A DNA stretch of 64,000 nucleotides from Sulfurovum sp. GTDB taxonomy: Bacteria > Campylobacterota > Campylobacteria > Campylobacterales > Sulfurovaceae. The stretch covers positions 83,847 to 147,846 of the forward strand of contig JAJPEU010000013.1 in the NCBI GenBank assembly GCA_021166685.1. Reading direction: 5' to 3'. Position 1 is the first letter of the stretch. Every line of letters starts with the position of its first letter. This document shows, one piece after another, positions 36,629 through 44,119 of the stretch. The translations under genes and the position numbers were made by a program. The notes under the pieces were generated by a model. It worked only from the letters and a program-made list of their open reading frames with translations. It was not told the DNA's origin and did not search any database.

Positions 36629-37021
36629 GAAGTAATATTAGAGTGTAAAGGAAGTAATATTAGAGGGGTTTACTATTTTTTAGGAAGTAATATTAGAGGG
36701 GTCAAAATTGTGCTTGCGGAAGCAATCTTAGAGTAAAAATTATATTTTGGAAGTAATATTAGGGGGGGGTAAGAGAGTTTTTGATATTTAATGGATATTT
36801 TTATCCTTATTATTGAAAATTTTCATATTTTTTTTAAAAACTCTCATATATTTTTAAACAGATTCATCTGTGATGGAAGTAATATTAGGGGGTTTATATC
36901 ATTTTTTATAGCAGAAGCGGAACTAATATTAGAGGGTTTTGGAAGTAATATTAGAGTATGAGGAAGTAATATTAGAGGTAAAAAGTAGCTATATTAGAGG
37001 GTTTTGGAAGTAATATTAGGG
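36629..37021. repeat. iteron array, probable replication origin
   Basis: The 500 bases between the helicase and initiator genes hold about eleven direct copies of GGAAGTAATATTAGAGGG. They start near 36629, 36650, 36683, 36718 (degenerate), 36749, 36875, 36919, 36941, 36962, 36983 (degenerate) and 37006. Several begin exactly one or two turns apart (21-33 bases). A very A+T-rich 100-base stretch at 36771-36870 splits the array and could be the unwinding element; TTATCCTTA near 36801 is a poor DnaA-box match. All copies have one orientation, as expected for iterons bound by a Rep initiator. Confidence 0.85.
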
Positions 37022-37042
37022 TTTTTCTAAGAATATAAGATT

Positions 37043-37107
37043 CTTTATACAAGAGCATGAAGACTCTTGTATAAAGAGTGTGATTTTAATCACTCTTTAT
37101 ACAAGAG
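37043..37107. repeat. three-armed inverted repeat at the end of rep
   Basis: Three copies of CTTTATACAAGAG or its complement lie at 37043-37055 (direct), 37064-37076 (inverted) and 37095-37107 (direct). The middle arm can pair with either neighbour: a 13-bp stem with an 8-base loop on one side, or a 17-bp stem (CTCTTGTATAAAGAGTG) with a 10-base loop on the other. The rep stop codon lies at the loop edge of the second stem. The two structures exclude each other. It could be a terminator/antiterminator, or a protein-binding site at the origin boundary. Confidence 0.7.
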
Positions 37108-38196
37108 AGACTCTAAGTACAATATAACTTCCATTTCAAATTCTTCTGAATCAAGTTGATTTTTATTAACGATTCTAAAATTTTTTTGATCATCGGTCTC
37201 AACATAAGCTGCACAAACAAATGCACCTTCTGTTTCATAGGAGATGTTTTTTAATAAAACCTTATTCCCATCTACCAAAATAGCATCACCAATAAGATCC
37301 TTTGTTGTGGTATTAATCGCAGGTTTTTCTGTTTCAATAAGAGAAGCACTTGAATAATTAAATAAAGAAGGAATAAAACCAACCCCCGAGTTACCAAGAT
37401 AATAAAACATTTCATCGTTTGGGCTGTAATCAATTCCAAATGATTGCAACTCCCCTACTCTGTACCTGAGTTCTCTTTTTGCAACCTGTAATGATTTTGG
37501 AGAATCTGTAGGAAACCCAAGCGCATCTAAAACAGTCAATAGTTTAAACCGTGATTCTTTTTTATGTGTAAAAAACCAACGTATAATAGCTTTGGTTAAA
37601 GCAGAATCAACTTTAAGCAGTTTTGGCAATTCTTTTTTATAGTTAATAGAAAGTTCTCTTTCATAAAATTTTAAATATCTCTTATCCAGCGTGATTGAGT
37701 AAGCCTTGTGCTCTTCAAGATAATCCAAATGAGAAATTAAATTAAAGTCAAAAGAATCCCCTTTTGTATTTACATAATTGATAGTGATATCACGGATTTC
37801 TTTGATTTTATCCCTAAGCCATTTTGTTTGTTTTTCCCAAGAGTTGCTTTTTTCTTCCCCGCTATACTCTTTAAGTATTTTTGTCTGACTGAAAATAATT
37901 ACAACCTCTTCAGTAGGCAGAGGAATAATTTTTGCCGCATGTGTGTAGATACAGTCCAGTAAATCCCTGTGAACCTGAGTTAAGAGTTTTCGCCCTCTTA
38001 TTTCGACTTTGCCCCAGCTTGTTTGAATAGTTCTGATTCCTCCGTTGTTTTTGAATTCTCTGGCGGTCACAGAATTTCCTGAAAGTTTCTGTACGGGAGA
38101 AAAAATTGGAATACGCAATTCAGTAATAGTTGATGTACTGCTTTCTATTTTTTCCACAACATTAAAAAGAGTGAGTTGTTGATTATCTGTTTTCAT
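37090..38196 (-). CDS. plasmid replication initiator protein
   Basis: A 368-residue protein that should bind the adjacent iterons and start replication. It is of the winged-helix initiator type: REFKNNGGIRTIQTSWGKVEIRGRKLLTQVHRDLLD near 45-80, a first WH region to about 175, then a second with KAIIRWFFTHKKE near 200 and SPKSLQVAKRELRYRVGELQSFGIDYS near 235-260. Relation to TrfA/RepC-like initiators is my reading of the layout, not a searched result. The C-terminal codons lie inside a large inverted repeat. The ATG has no Shine-Dalgarno sequence. The gene is divergent from parA. Confidence 0.8.
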   Translation of the reverse strand: MKTDNQQLTLFNVVEKIESSTSTITELRIPIFSPVQKLSGNSVTAREFKNNGGIRTIQTSWGKVEIRGRKLLTQVHRDLLDCIYTHAAKIIPLPTEEVVIIFSQTKILKEYSGEEKSNSWEKQTKWLRDKIKEIRDITINYVNTKGDSFDFNLISHLDYLEEHKAYSITLDKRYLKFYERELSINYKKELPKLLKVDSALTKAIIRWFFTHKKESRFKLLTVLDALGFPTDSPKSLQVAKRELRYRVGELQSFGIDYSPNDEMFYYLGNSGVGFIPSLFNYSSASLIETEKPAINTTTKDLIGDAILVDGNKVLLKNISYETEGAFVCAAYVETDDQKNFRIVNKNQLDSEEFEMEVILYLESLLYKE

Positions 38197-38200
38197 GGAT

Positions 38201-38226
38201 ATATTGTACTATGCAATATGTGTCAA
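38201..38226 (-). promoter_or_regulatory. possible rep promoter with inverted repeat
   Basis: On the minus strand TTGACA (38226-38221) lies just upstream of the rep ATG (38196), with candidate -10 sequences TACAAT and TATATC overlapping the start region. Inverted repeat ATATTG-N7-CAATAT (38201-38219) overlaps this stretch and could be an autoregulatory operator. A transcript starting here would have almost no leader; the true start of rep may differ. Confidence 0.35.
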
Positions 38227-38310
38227 CACCCTTATTTATTTTTATTTTACTTGATTGTAATGTAAACAGCCAATAGAACGGCTCTTTTCCGTGTAAATAA
38301 AATAAAAAAG

Positions 38311-38324
38311 TTTCGCATGCGAAA
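38311..38324. promoter_or_regulatory. parS-like centromere site 1
   Basis: Perfect 14-bp palindrome TTTCGCATGCGAAA, 71 bases upstream of the parA start. It resembles the chromosomal parS core (TTTC-ACGT-GAAA) with the central ACGT replaced by GCATGC. Repeated at 38367 and 39743, with a near copy at 39098. Confidence 0.75.
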
Positions 38325-38366
38325 TAATCTAATTGTAAACCAATTATAGTATTATTTGGTAATAAA

Positions 38367-38380
38367 TTTCGCATGCGAAA
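38367..38380. promoter_or_regulatory. parS-like centromere site 2
   Basis: Second perfect TTTCGCATGCGAAA, ending 14 bases before the parA ATG and abutting its ribosome binding site. ParB bound here could repress parAB translation or transcription as well as mark the centromere. Confidence 0.75.
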
Positions 38381-38394
38381 CAAAAGGTGAATGT

Positions 38395-39015
38395 ATGATT
38401 ATTACCATTGCACACTCAAAGGGCGGAGTAGGAAAAAGTTTACTTTCATGGCATTTAGCTATAGGGATGAGTGTGCCCATTATAGATTTGGATTTTCAAA
38501 AAACATTGGTCTACACAAACAACCTTAGAAAAATAAATGGATACAAATCGTTAAAAATTATTCAGCCCGAATCCCCGCAATCATTTGTGGAATTTATGGA
38601 CAATTGGCCCGAAGATAAAAATATTATTATTGATGTGGGAGGGTTTGATTCAAACCTTAACAGGGCAGCACTTTACATTTCTGATCTTATCATCACTCCG
38701 GCGGTTGATCGTGTAACGGAAATGGCAGGACTTTATAAATTTCATCAGATTTTGGAAGAACTTTCGCAAAAAATGAAAACACATATCAAAGCAAATATTT
38801 TACTCAATGATGTTAATCCGAGTGCAAAAGATTTTTCTGTTATAGAGGATTTGGTAGATAATCTAAAGCATTTTGACCTTATGGATACGATTATAGCGCA
38901 TAGAGCAGATTTTTATAGAACCATGGAGGAAGGCAAAGGGGTAACAGAATTAGAAAAAAGTAAAGCTAAAAAAGAGATAAAACAATTAATCAAAGAAATA
39001 AAGAAAAAAGGATAA
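38395..39015 (+). CDS. parA: ParA-family partition ATPase
   Basis: A 206-residue Walker-type ATPase that moves plasmid copies along the nucleoid. The deviant Walker A motif AHSKGGVGKS is at the N-terminus, IIDLDFQKT near 30 is the second motif, and IIIDVGG near 75 is Walker B. It lacks the N-terminal DNA-binding domain of type Ia ParA and so is of the short Ib/Soj-like kind. Start: the frame is open to 38356, but that stretch is centromere sequence; the ATG at 38395 follows GGTGA by 4 bases. parB starts 3 bases after its stop. Confidence 0.9.
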   Translation: MIITIAHSKGGVGKSLLSWHLAIGMSVPIIDLDFQKTLVYTNNLRKINGYKSLKIIQPESPQSFVEFMDNWPEDKNIIIDVGGFDSNLNRAALYISDLIITPAVDRVTEMAGLYKFHQILEELSQKMKTHIKANILLNDVNPSAKDFSVIEDLVDNLKHFDLMDTIIAHRADFYRTMEEGKGVTELEKSKAKKEIKQLIKEIKKKG

Positions 39016-39018
39016 AAG

Positions 39019-39882
39019 ATGGCTAAACGTAAAATAAATGCAGCAATGATATTGGCCGCAGGCGAAGATGCACATCTTCAAACCAATGATACAAAAGTTT
39101 CGCATGCAAAACAAATAGATGGACAAGAATTTTTAGAAATAGATGTTGATAAAATTATAAACAACCCTATGCAGCCGCGAATTTCTATCAACAGTCACGA
39201 ACTTAAAGATCTTATGTCCTCCATAAAAGAACACGGCCTTATACAACCCATAGCTGTTATCAGAACCTCAAAAGGCGAGTTTATACTTAAAGCAGGACAA
39301 AGAAGATGGTTTGCTCATAAAGAACTTGGCCTAGAAAAGATAAAAGCTATTGTGGAAGATGCAACACATTTTTCTAAAGAAGAAGAAGAAAAAAAACTTT
39401 TTGAAGCAGCAATTATGGAAAATACCCATAGAGACAATCTTGATCCATTGGAGCTTGCTCTTTCTTTAAAACAGGCAATGGATAAAAATTTCTATGCAAA
39501 TTTAGAGGAACTAAGTCAGGCCTTAAGCAAATCAAAATCGTATATCAGTAAAGTATTTAAAGTACTTTCTTTGGAAGAAGAGATTATTCAAGACCTAGAA
39601 AAAAACAAATCCATCAATGACATTGAATCTCTTTATGAAATCCAAAAGATTAAAGATCCGCAGGAGCAGGTGAGAGTATATTTTGATTTTGTAGCTAAAA
39701 AATTAGACAGAAAAGCACTTAGAAGTCGCAATAAAACCAAAATTTCGCATGCGAAACAAGAAGTTTTTTTTATTACCAGGCCCAAATTTATAAAATTGGA
39801 TCTGGATACTACAAAATTAACCGAATCACAAAAGAAAAATATGATAGAAGAGCTGGAAAAAGTTTTAAAGAAATATTTTTAA
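39019..39882 (+). CDS. parB: ParB-family centromere-binding protein
   Basis: A 287-residue CTP-dependent clamp that loads at parS. IDVDKIINNPMQPR near 42, GLIQPIAVIRTSKGEFILKAGQRRWFAHKELG near 72-105 and ENTHRDNLDPLELA near 135 are the CTP-binding motifs, followed by a helix-turn-helix (NLEELSQALSKSKSYISKVFKVL, 160-182). Two parS-like palindromes lie inside the gene, at codons 27-31 and 242-246, both read as SHAK in the same frame; they flank rather than interrupt the domains. The gene is in an operon with parA. Confidence 0.92.
   Translation: MAKRKINAAMILAAGEDAHLQTNDTKVSHAKQIDGQEFLEIDVDKIINNPMQPRISINSHELKDLMSSIKEHGLIQPIAVIRTSKGEFILKAGQRRWFAHKELGLEKIKAIVEDATHFSKEEEEKKLFEAAIMENTHRDNLDPLELALSLKQAMDKNFYANLEELSQALSKSKSYISKVFKVLSLEEEIIQDLEKNKSINDIESLYEIQKIKDPQEQVRVYFDFVAKKLDRKALRSRNKTKISHAKQEVFFITRPKFIKLDLDTTKLTESQKKNMIEELEKVLKKYF
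39098..39111. promoter_or_regulatory. parS-like site 3, inside parB
   Basis: TTTCGCATGCAAAA, one base from the perfect palindrome, inside the 5' part of parB. It encodes the peptide SHAK between ParB's N-terminal tail and CTP-binding domain. Confidence 0.6.
39743..39756. promoter_or_regulatory. parS-like site 4, inside parB
   Basis: Perfect TTTCGCATGCGAAA inside the 3' part of parB, encoding SHAK in the same frame as site 3. It falls in the linker between the DNA-binding and the C-terminal dimerisation parts. Confidence 0.7.
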
Positions 39883-39909
39883 AATTAAATTTTTTCCAAA
39901 AAAGATTAA

Positions 39910-40098
39910 CTAGGCAAATCGTAAAAAAATACCAACCAAAAGAGAAAGAAAAACAGTAAGCAGAAAAGTTAAACCATTATACCATTTTTTAGGAAGTGAG
40001 AATTTTTTATTTAACCACTCTGTTATTTTCATGGCAGGAAAGACCATAAAAAGCAGCATTACGATACTAAAAACTAAGGTTAAAACAAAATCTATCAT
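39910..40098 (-). CDS. small membrane protein of unknown function
   Basis: A 62-residue protein with two predicted transmembrane helices (VLTLVFSIVMLLFMVFPAM and GLTFLLTVFLSLLVGIFL) joined by a short basic loop. I recognise no family. Its ATG lies 2 bases after the stop of the upstream minus-strand gene, so the two are co-transcribed. It converges with parB, whose stop is 27 bases away. Plausible as a real gene because of the tight coupling and clean helix pattern. Confidence 0.6.
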   Translation of the reverse strand: MIDFVLTLVFSIVMLLFMVFPAMKITEWLNKKFSLPKKWYNGLTFLLTVFLSLLVGIFLRFA

Positions 40099-40100
40099 TG

Positions 40101-40484
40101 TTAAATCCCATAAAATTGTTGAATAAAATGAAGCTCTTCTTGATTTTGCAGTGGAATAGTTACTATACTCACATTTTTGTCATCAAGAATATGTAATTGG
40201 GAATTTTCTATCTTGAGATGATTTTTCCCCCAATTTTTTTCTAAAATGTCAAGTTGGCGAAAAATTTCTATATTACTCGGTTTTTCTTTAAAATCCTTGT
40301 CGGCTTTGCTTAATATTTGTAGCCCCCCAAAGCGTTTGTCAATATAATAGGGGCTATATTTTTTTATTTCTGTGTAAATCCGCTTGTTTTTTTGCTCGGG
40401 CTGACTTTCAAAATAGGCTGAAATAGCTATGGCAATAAACCCTATGGCCAAAAAAGCAAATAAATAATTTTTAAAATTTGACAT
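40101..40484 (-). CDS. exported or membrane-anchored protein of unknown function
   Basis: A 127-residue protein with one N-terminal hydrophobic helix (LFAFLAIGFIAIAISAYF), then a hydrophilic domain rich in Lys and Ile (KIENSQLHILDDKNVSIVTIP). No family is recognised. It is followed 2 bases later by a two-helix membrane protein. The pair may be plasmid cargo between the partition module and the nitric oxide reductase genes. Confidence 0.6.
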   Translation of the reverse strand: MSNFKNYLFAFLAIGFIAIAISAYFESQPEQKNKRIYTEIKKYSPYYIDKRFGGLQILSKADKDFKEKPSNIEIFRQLDILEKNWGKNHLKIENSQLHILDDKNVSIVTIPLQNQEELHFIQQFYGI

Positions 40485-40623
40485 TAAATTCCTTTATACA
40501 GTATACGTTAATATATTTATCAGTATAGATACTTTTAACTAAAAAACGCTTGATAAACATCAATTTGAACAGACAGAAAGTATGTTACTATTTTTAATAA
40601 TTTTTAGAAAATAAGGTGAGAAT

Positions 40624-40989
40624 ATGAAACAATTTTTTATTTTAGAAGGCGGGTATTTAATCCTTGCATTATTTGTGATATTGGTTACAGTGTTTGTGGG
40701 AACACGTCCGTTTGTATCCAAAAATGCATTAAAAAAAGGTCTTATGGGTGTGGTACCAATTTTAGTTTTATTGATTGGAGGGCATTACATTGTGACAACC
40801 AACCGCATGACAGAAGTCAAACTTGCTTTTGAAAAAGGACAGCCGATTATTTGTGAAAGCCGAATGATAAGAAAAGCAGCCCAGTCGGTCACTGTCTTAA
40901 AATCACAAGAATGGTCTCTAGAAAAAGATAATTTTGTTTCGCCAGGCTACGATAGGCCTTTTCATTCTGCAAGATGTATTGTTAAATAA
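40624..40989 (+). CDS. membrane protein of unknown function near the nor operon
   Basis: A 121-residue protein with two hydrophobic helices (LILALFVILVTVFVG near 12-26; MGVVPILVLLIGGHYIV near 41-57), then a 60-residue soluble tail with two Cys (ICESRMIRK and SARCIVK). An AAGGTGAG site precedes the ATG. It lies 224 bases upstream of the nor operon on the same strand but before that operon's promoter, so it is probably a separate unit. No family recognised. Confidence 0.65.
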   Translation: MKQFFILEGGYLILALFVILVTVFVGTRPFVSKNALKKGLMGVVPILVLLIGGHYIVTTNRMTEVKLAFEKGQPIICESRMIRKAAQSVTVLKSQEWSLEKDNFVSPGYDRPFHSARCIVK

Positions 40990-41110
40990 AGTACATCTTT
41001 ATCTTATACAACCAGCTTAAAACCTACTATTATAACTATTTCAAATAGATATAGGCTATATATCAATAATATTTAATAAAATCATTAAATAATCTAATTT
41101 ATTCCTTTTC

Positions 41111-41152
41111 TTGATATATGTCAATTATTTTATACTTATATGCTGTCATAAT
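41111..41152 (+). promoter_or_regulatory. FNR/NNR box and promoter of the nor operon
   Basis: TTGATATATGTCAA at 41111-41124 with CATAAT at 41147-41152. If transcription starts at 41159 the box centre is at -41.5, the class II activation position. It drives the 3-TM gene at 41213 and norCB. Confidence 0.85.
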
Positions 41153-41212
41153 TTACCATGCTCGAGGCCATATTGGCCGGACGGTAAACAAATATTTAAA
41201 AGGATACATTTG

Positions 41213-41557
41213 ATGGAACCATTAATTGTGCGACCGGAAATAGCGGTGGATCAATTCCTCCCTATTTTCATAGAGTCTACTCTTGTATTGGTGTTTGGCG
41301 TGGGATATGCAGCATTGATTACTTTAGCAAAAATGGGATTTTTTTCTAAAAAGTGGATGAATATTGGATATTTGTTTTGGGCATTACAAACTTACTGTTT
41401 GTACGATCTTTCTGTATTAATTCAAAGTAGCCACTTTACAACAAAAGTTTTGATGGTGACGATGGTAGCATATTTGTTTATTCCTCACTTATATTTTCAT
41501 CTTATAAGCGAATCAGAAAAACGATATGAAGATACGGAAACACCGATACAACCATAA
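41213..41557 (+). CDS. three-helix membrane protein at the head of the nor operon
   Basis: A 114-residue inner membrane protein with three predicted helices (about 16-38, 48-65, 75-93) and a polar C-terminus. No family recognised. Start: an earlier ATG in the frame at 41111 lies on the promoter itself, so the ATG at 41213, with AAAGGATA upstream, is the only sensible one. It is the first gene after the FNR/NNR promoter and 22 bases before norC, so it probably helps assemble or supply electrons to the nitric oxide reductase. Confidence 0.75.
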   Translation: MEPLIVRPEIAVDQFLPIFIESTLVLVFGVGYAALITLAKMGFFSKKWMNIGYLFWALQTYCLYDLSVLIQSSHFTTKVLMVTMVAYLFIPHLYFHLISESEKRYEDTETPIQP

Positions 41558-41579
41558 AAAAAACAAAAGGAGGAAGTAT

Positions 41580-42251
41580 ATGGATAAGGAAAATTTATCA
41601 GTATGGACGAGTATACCATTTTGGCGTCGTTCAGCTGCTTGGGTAACCGGATTTGCAGTCATGCTGCTCATCTGGCTTAGTTTTGATACGCTAGGACAGA
41701 TCAGCATGGGAACAGATGAGGATCTCAAAAACGGGATAACCAAGAGAGTACCAGGACCAACGGTTATCAACTATGAGATTGATTATAAAATGAGCGAAAA
41801 AAGAGGCAGTGAAGTACCGGTTATCGGTAAAAAAGAACTATTTTTTGGAAAAGAGTGGAGTGAGCAGGAGGCTGCTGATTTGTTGCATCTTGGAAAATTG
41901 ACTTCGCAGGCGAAAAACTGTATGAATTGTCATACGCTTTTGGGTAACGGCGGATATTATGCGCCCGATCTTACTAAAGCCTGGCTGGATCCGGCATGGA
42001 GAGAGGGCGGTCCTTTGCAGGGTATGACTGGAAAAGATACCAAAGAAGAAGCGATGGCTGAATTCTTAATGCATCCTTCACAATATCCTACGCATGCAAG
42101 AATGATGCCGGATCTTGGTATTACAGCAGAAGAAGCAAAAGGATTGGTTGCTTTCTTAAAGCATATGAGCAGTATTGACACGAACGGTTTCCCGAGAAAC
42201 TTCTCTAAAACCGTAGAACAATTCACAGCAGGAGGCACCAATGCTCGCTAG
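41580..42251 (+). CDS. norC: nitric oxide reductase cytochrome c subunit
   Basis: The electron-entry subunit of cNOR. One N-terminal anchor helix (WVTGFAVMLLIWLSF) is followed by a periplasmic cytochrome c domain with CMNCH at residues 114-118 and the distal Met in RMMPDLGI near 180. A GGAGG site lies 6 bases before the ATG at 41580. Length 223 residues, longer than the Pseudomonas protein mainly before the heme motif. It overlaps norB by 11 bases. Confidence 0.94.
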   Translation: MDKENLSVWTSIPFWRRSAAWVTGFAVMLLIWLSFDTLGQISMGTDEDLKNGITKRVPGPTVINYEIDYKMSEKRGSEVPVIGKKELFFGKEWSEQEAADLLHLGKLTSQAKNCMNCHTLLGNGGYYAPDLTKAWLDPAWREGGPLQGMTGKDTKEEAMAEFLMHPSQYPTHARMMPDLGITAEEAKGLVAFLKHMSSIDTNGFPRNFSKTVEQFTAGGTNAR

Positions 42252-43686
42252 TATCAAATCAAATCATTTACAAAGTGAATCTAAAAAACTTGGGATGATG
42301 TATTTTAGGGTGGCTATTGTACTTTTTGGCGCACAACTTCTTATGGGGCTTATCGCGGCAATACAGTTTATTATGCCTGGTTTTTTGTTTGAAATTTTTG
42401 ACTTTTCTGTAGCAAGAATGGTGCATATTAATGCATTGGTTGTTTGGATGCTTTATGCAATGTTGGGAGCAGTATATTACATGATCCCGGATGAGACCGG
42501 AATGGAAACGGTTGGTGTAGGCTTGGGCAAGCTCGCTTTTTGGGTACTTACTGTGGCAGTTACTATAGTGGTTCTTGTTTATATTTTTGTTCAAGTGGGT
42601 TCAGGAAGTGAATCTACCATTTGGCTGATCAACGAAGGACGTGAGTACCTAGAAGCACCGAGATGGGCAGACATTGGTATTGTGGTTGTAGTATTGGTTT
42701 TTTATTGGAATGTATTTACAACTTTTATGAAAGGGCAAAAAACAGGCATTATGACCGTGATGGTAGCAAACCTGATGGCGCTTGCAGGCCTTTATTTGGC
42801 CGGAATGTTTTATACAGATAATATTTCAATGGATCAGTTTTGGTGGTGGTGGGTAATCCACTTGTGGGTGGAAGCAACATGGGAAGTCTTTGTTGGAACA
42901 CTTGCGGCTTATGCGCTTATTAAGATTATCAATGCAAAACGAGAAATCGTTGAGATGTGGCTATGGATTGAGGTGTTGATGCTTTTTGGTTCAGGAATAT
43001 TAGGGCTAGGGCATCACTATTTCTGGATCGGTACACCTGAATATTGGTGGGAAATCGGAGCACTCTTTTCCGCGCTTGAACCTGTGCCGTTGGTGGCGAT
43101 GTTTGTACACGTACTTTACGATTGGGGTAAAGAGCAAGGGATTGCCGAGCAAGAGGGGCATAAAAATGTGATGAGAAACGGTCCTGCAATGGCGTGGATT
43201 GTAGCAAATGCATTTGGAAACTTCTTGGGTGCAGGGGTTTGGGGATTCTTCCACACGCTGCCTCAAGTAAACATTTATACACACGGTACCCAGTTTACTG
43301 CAGCACATGGCCACCTTGCGTTCTTTGGCGCCTATGCAACCATTTTGATCGGGATGATGTATTTAGGATTGCAGGGGGCCTATGGGATTAAAACCCTAAA
43401 AGCAACCTTTAAATCCAAAATGGGGATCGTTTTGATTATTTCAGGTGTACTTGGAATGACAGTAGCATTGACAATCGCAGGATATGAGCAAGTATTGGTT
43501 GAACGAGCAGAGCTTGGTGCAGGATGGAATGCTTTCTTTGCGGCGCAAGAGCTTCCATGGTATGTGCAGGCCCAAACATGGAGAGCCATTATGGGAGTGG
43601 TGACTTTTGTAGGATTTATATACCTTGTATGGGATTTGCTTACTATTGGCAAGCAAGCCCGCTTGGCACAACAAGCTGAAGCATAA
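42241..43686 (+). CDS. norB: nitric oxide reductase catalytic subunit
   Basis: Reduces two NO to N2O at a heme b3/non-heme iron centre. A 481-residue, about 12-helix protein of the heme-copper oxidase superfamily. RMVHINALVVW near 60 and HGTQFTAAHGHLAFFGAY near 345 hold the heme-ligating His; HLWVEATWEVF near 210 and GLGHHYFWIG near 255 carry the FeB ligands and the Glu typical of cNOR. There is no N-terminal quinol-oxidising extension, consistent with its cytochrome c partner norC. Confidence 0.96.
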   Translation: MLASIKSNHLQSESKKLGMMYFRVAIVLFGAQLLMGLIAAIQFIMPGFLFEIFDFSVARMVHINALVVWMLYAMLGAVYYMIPDETGMETVGVGLGKLAFWVLTVAVTIVVLVYIFVQVGSGSESTIWLINEGREYLEAPRWADIGIVVVVLVFYWNVFTTFMKGQKTGIMTVMVANLMALAGLYLAGMFYTDNISMDQFWWWWVIHLWVEATWEVFVGTLAAYALIKIINAKREIVEMWLWIEVLMLFGSGILGLGHHYFWIGTPEYWWEIGALFSALEPVPLVAMFVHVLYDWGKEQGIAEQEGHKNVMRNGPAMAWIVANAFGNFLGAGVWGFFHTLPQVNIYTHGTQFTAAHGHLAFFGAYATILIGMMYLGLQGAYGIKTLKATFKSKMGIVLIISGVLGMTVALTIAGYEQVLVERAELGAGWNAFFAAQELPWYVQAQTWRAIMGVVTFVGFIYLVWDLLTIGKQARLAQQAEA

Positions 43687-43776
43687 AGGGTATATCTAAA
43701 GCCATTTATATATGGCTTGATGCAGGTTTTGGGTGTGAAGCACCTGAAGCCTCTTTATTAAAATAAGGAGTATAAA

Positions 43777-43926
43777 ATGTTGTTTGAACCGTTTACAGAT
43801 ATAGTGCCAAGTTTTTTTGGCTGGCTAAATCAAGGACCTTTAACGTTAACTATCTTTTTACATACGGTAATTATTTTGCCAATGTTTTGGATCTATGCAC
43901 AAGAAAAAAAGAAGTTAAAAAAATAA
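43777..43926 (+). CDS. 49-residue membrane protein downstream of norB
   Basis: A short frame starting at ATG 43777 with AAGGAG 6 bases upstream. It encodes a 49-residue protein: a polar N-terminus (MLFEPFTDIVPSFFGWL), one transmembrane helix (LTLTIFLHTVIILPMFWIY), then a Lys-rich tail EKKKLKK. It lies 90 bases after norB on the same strand, behind a small stem-loop (43699-43718). The strong ribosome site, single clean helix and position suggest a small accessory subunit of the NO reductase, like the small subunits of cbb3 oxidases. The role is inference. Confidence 0.65.
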   Translation: MLFEPFTDIVPSFFGWLNQGPLTLTIFLHTVIILPMFWIYAQEKKKLKK

Positions 43927-43993
43927 AAAAATTTCGTAAAGCCTTATGGGTTTTATGAAAAGATCAACAATCTTATTAAATTTGATTGTTTTC

Positions 43994-44036
43994 TTGATTT
44001 TAGTCAAGAGTTTGATAATGCAAAAAGTGCTATCAT
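43994..44036 (+). promoter_or_regulatory. FNR/NNR box and promoter of nirS
   Basis: TTGATTTTAGTCAA at 43994-44007 and TATCAT at 44031-44036. The start predicted from this spacing is 44042-44043, with the box centre at about -41.5 to -42.5. A leader of about 77 bases leads to the nirS ATG. Confidence 0.85.
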
Positions 44037-44119
44037 GATTAAATCAATAAAATTTATGTTAGTTCTAAATTAAATTGAACTATACGGAAAATGATTTGAT
44101 ATTTATAAGGAGGAAAGAA

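Noticed and set aside
36801..36809. DnaA box TTATCCTTA in the iteron region
   Set aside because: Two mismatches to TTATCCACA in very A+T-rich DNA; no cluster of further boxes.
36629..37021. CRISPR array
   Set aside because: The repeats are 15-18 bases with irregular, sometimes very short gaps and no cas genes; they lie between replication genes and behave as iterons.
40989..41110. Gene in the gap before the nor promoter
   Set aside because: No frame with a start signal or coding character; the A+T-rich stretch is probably leader and promoter DNA.
43948..44040. 30-residue frame upstream of nirS
   Set aside because: It has no ribosome binding site and spans the FNR/NNR box and -10 of nirS, which explain the sequence better.
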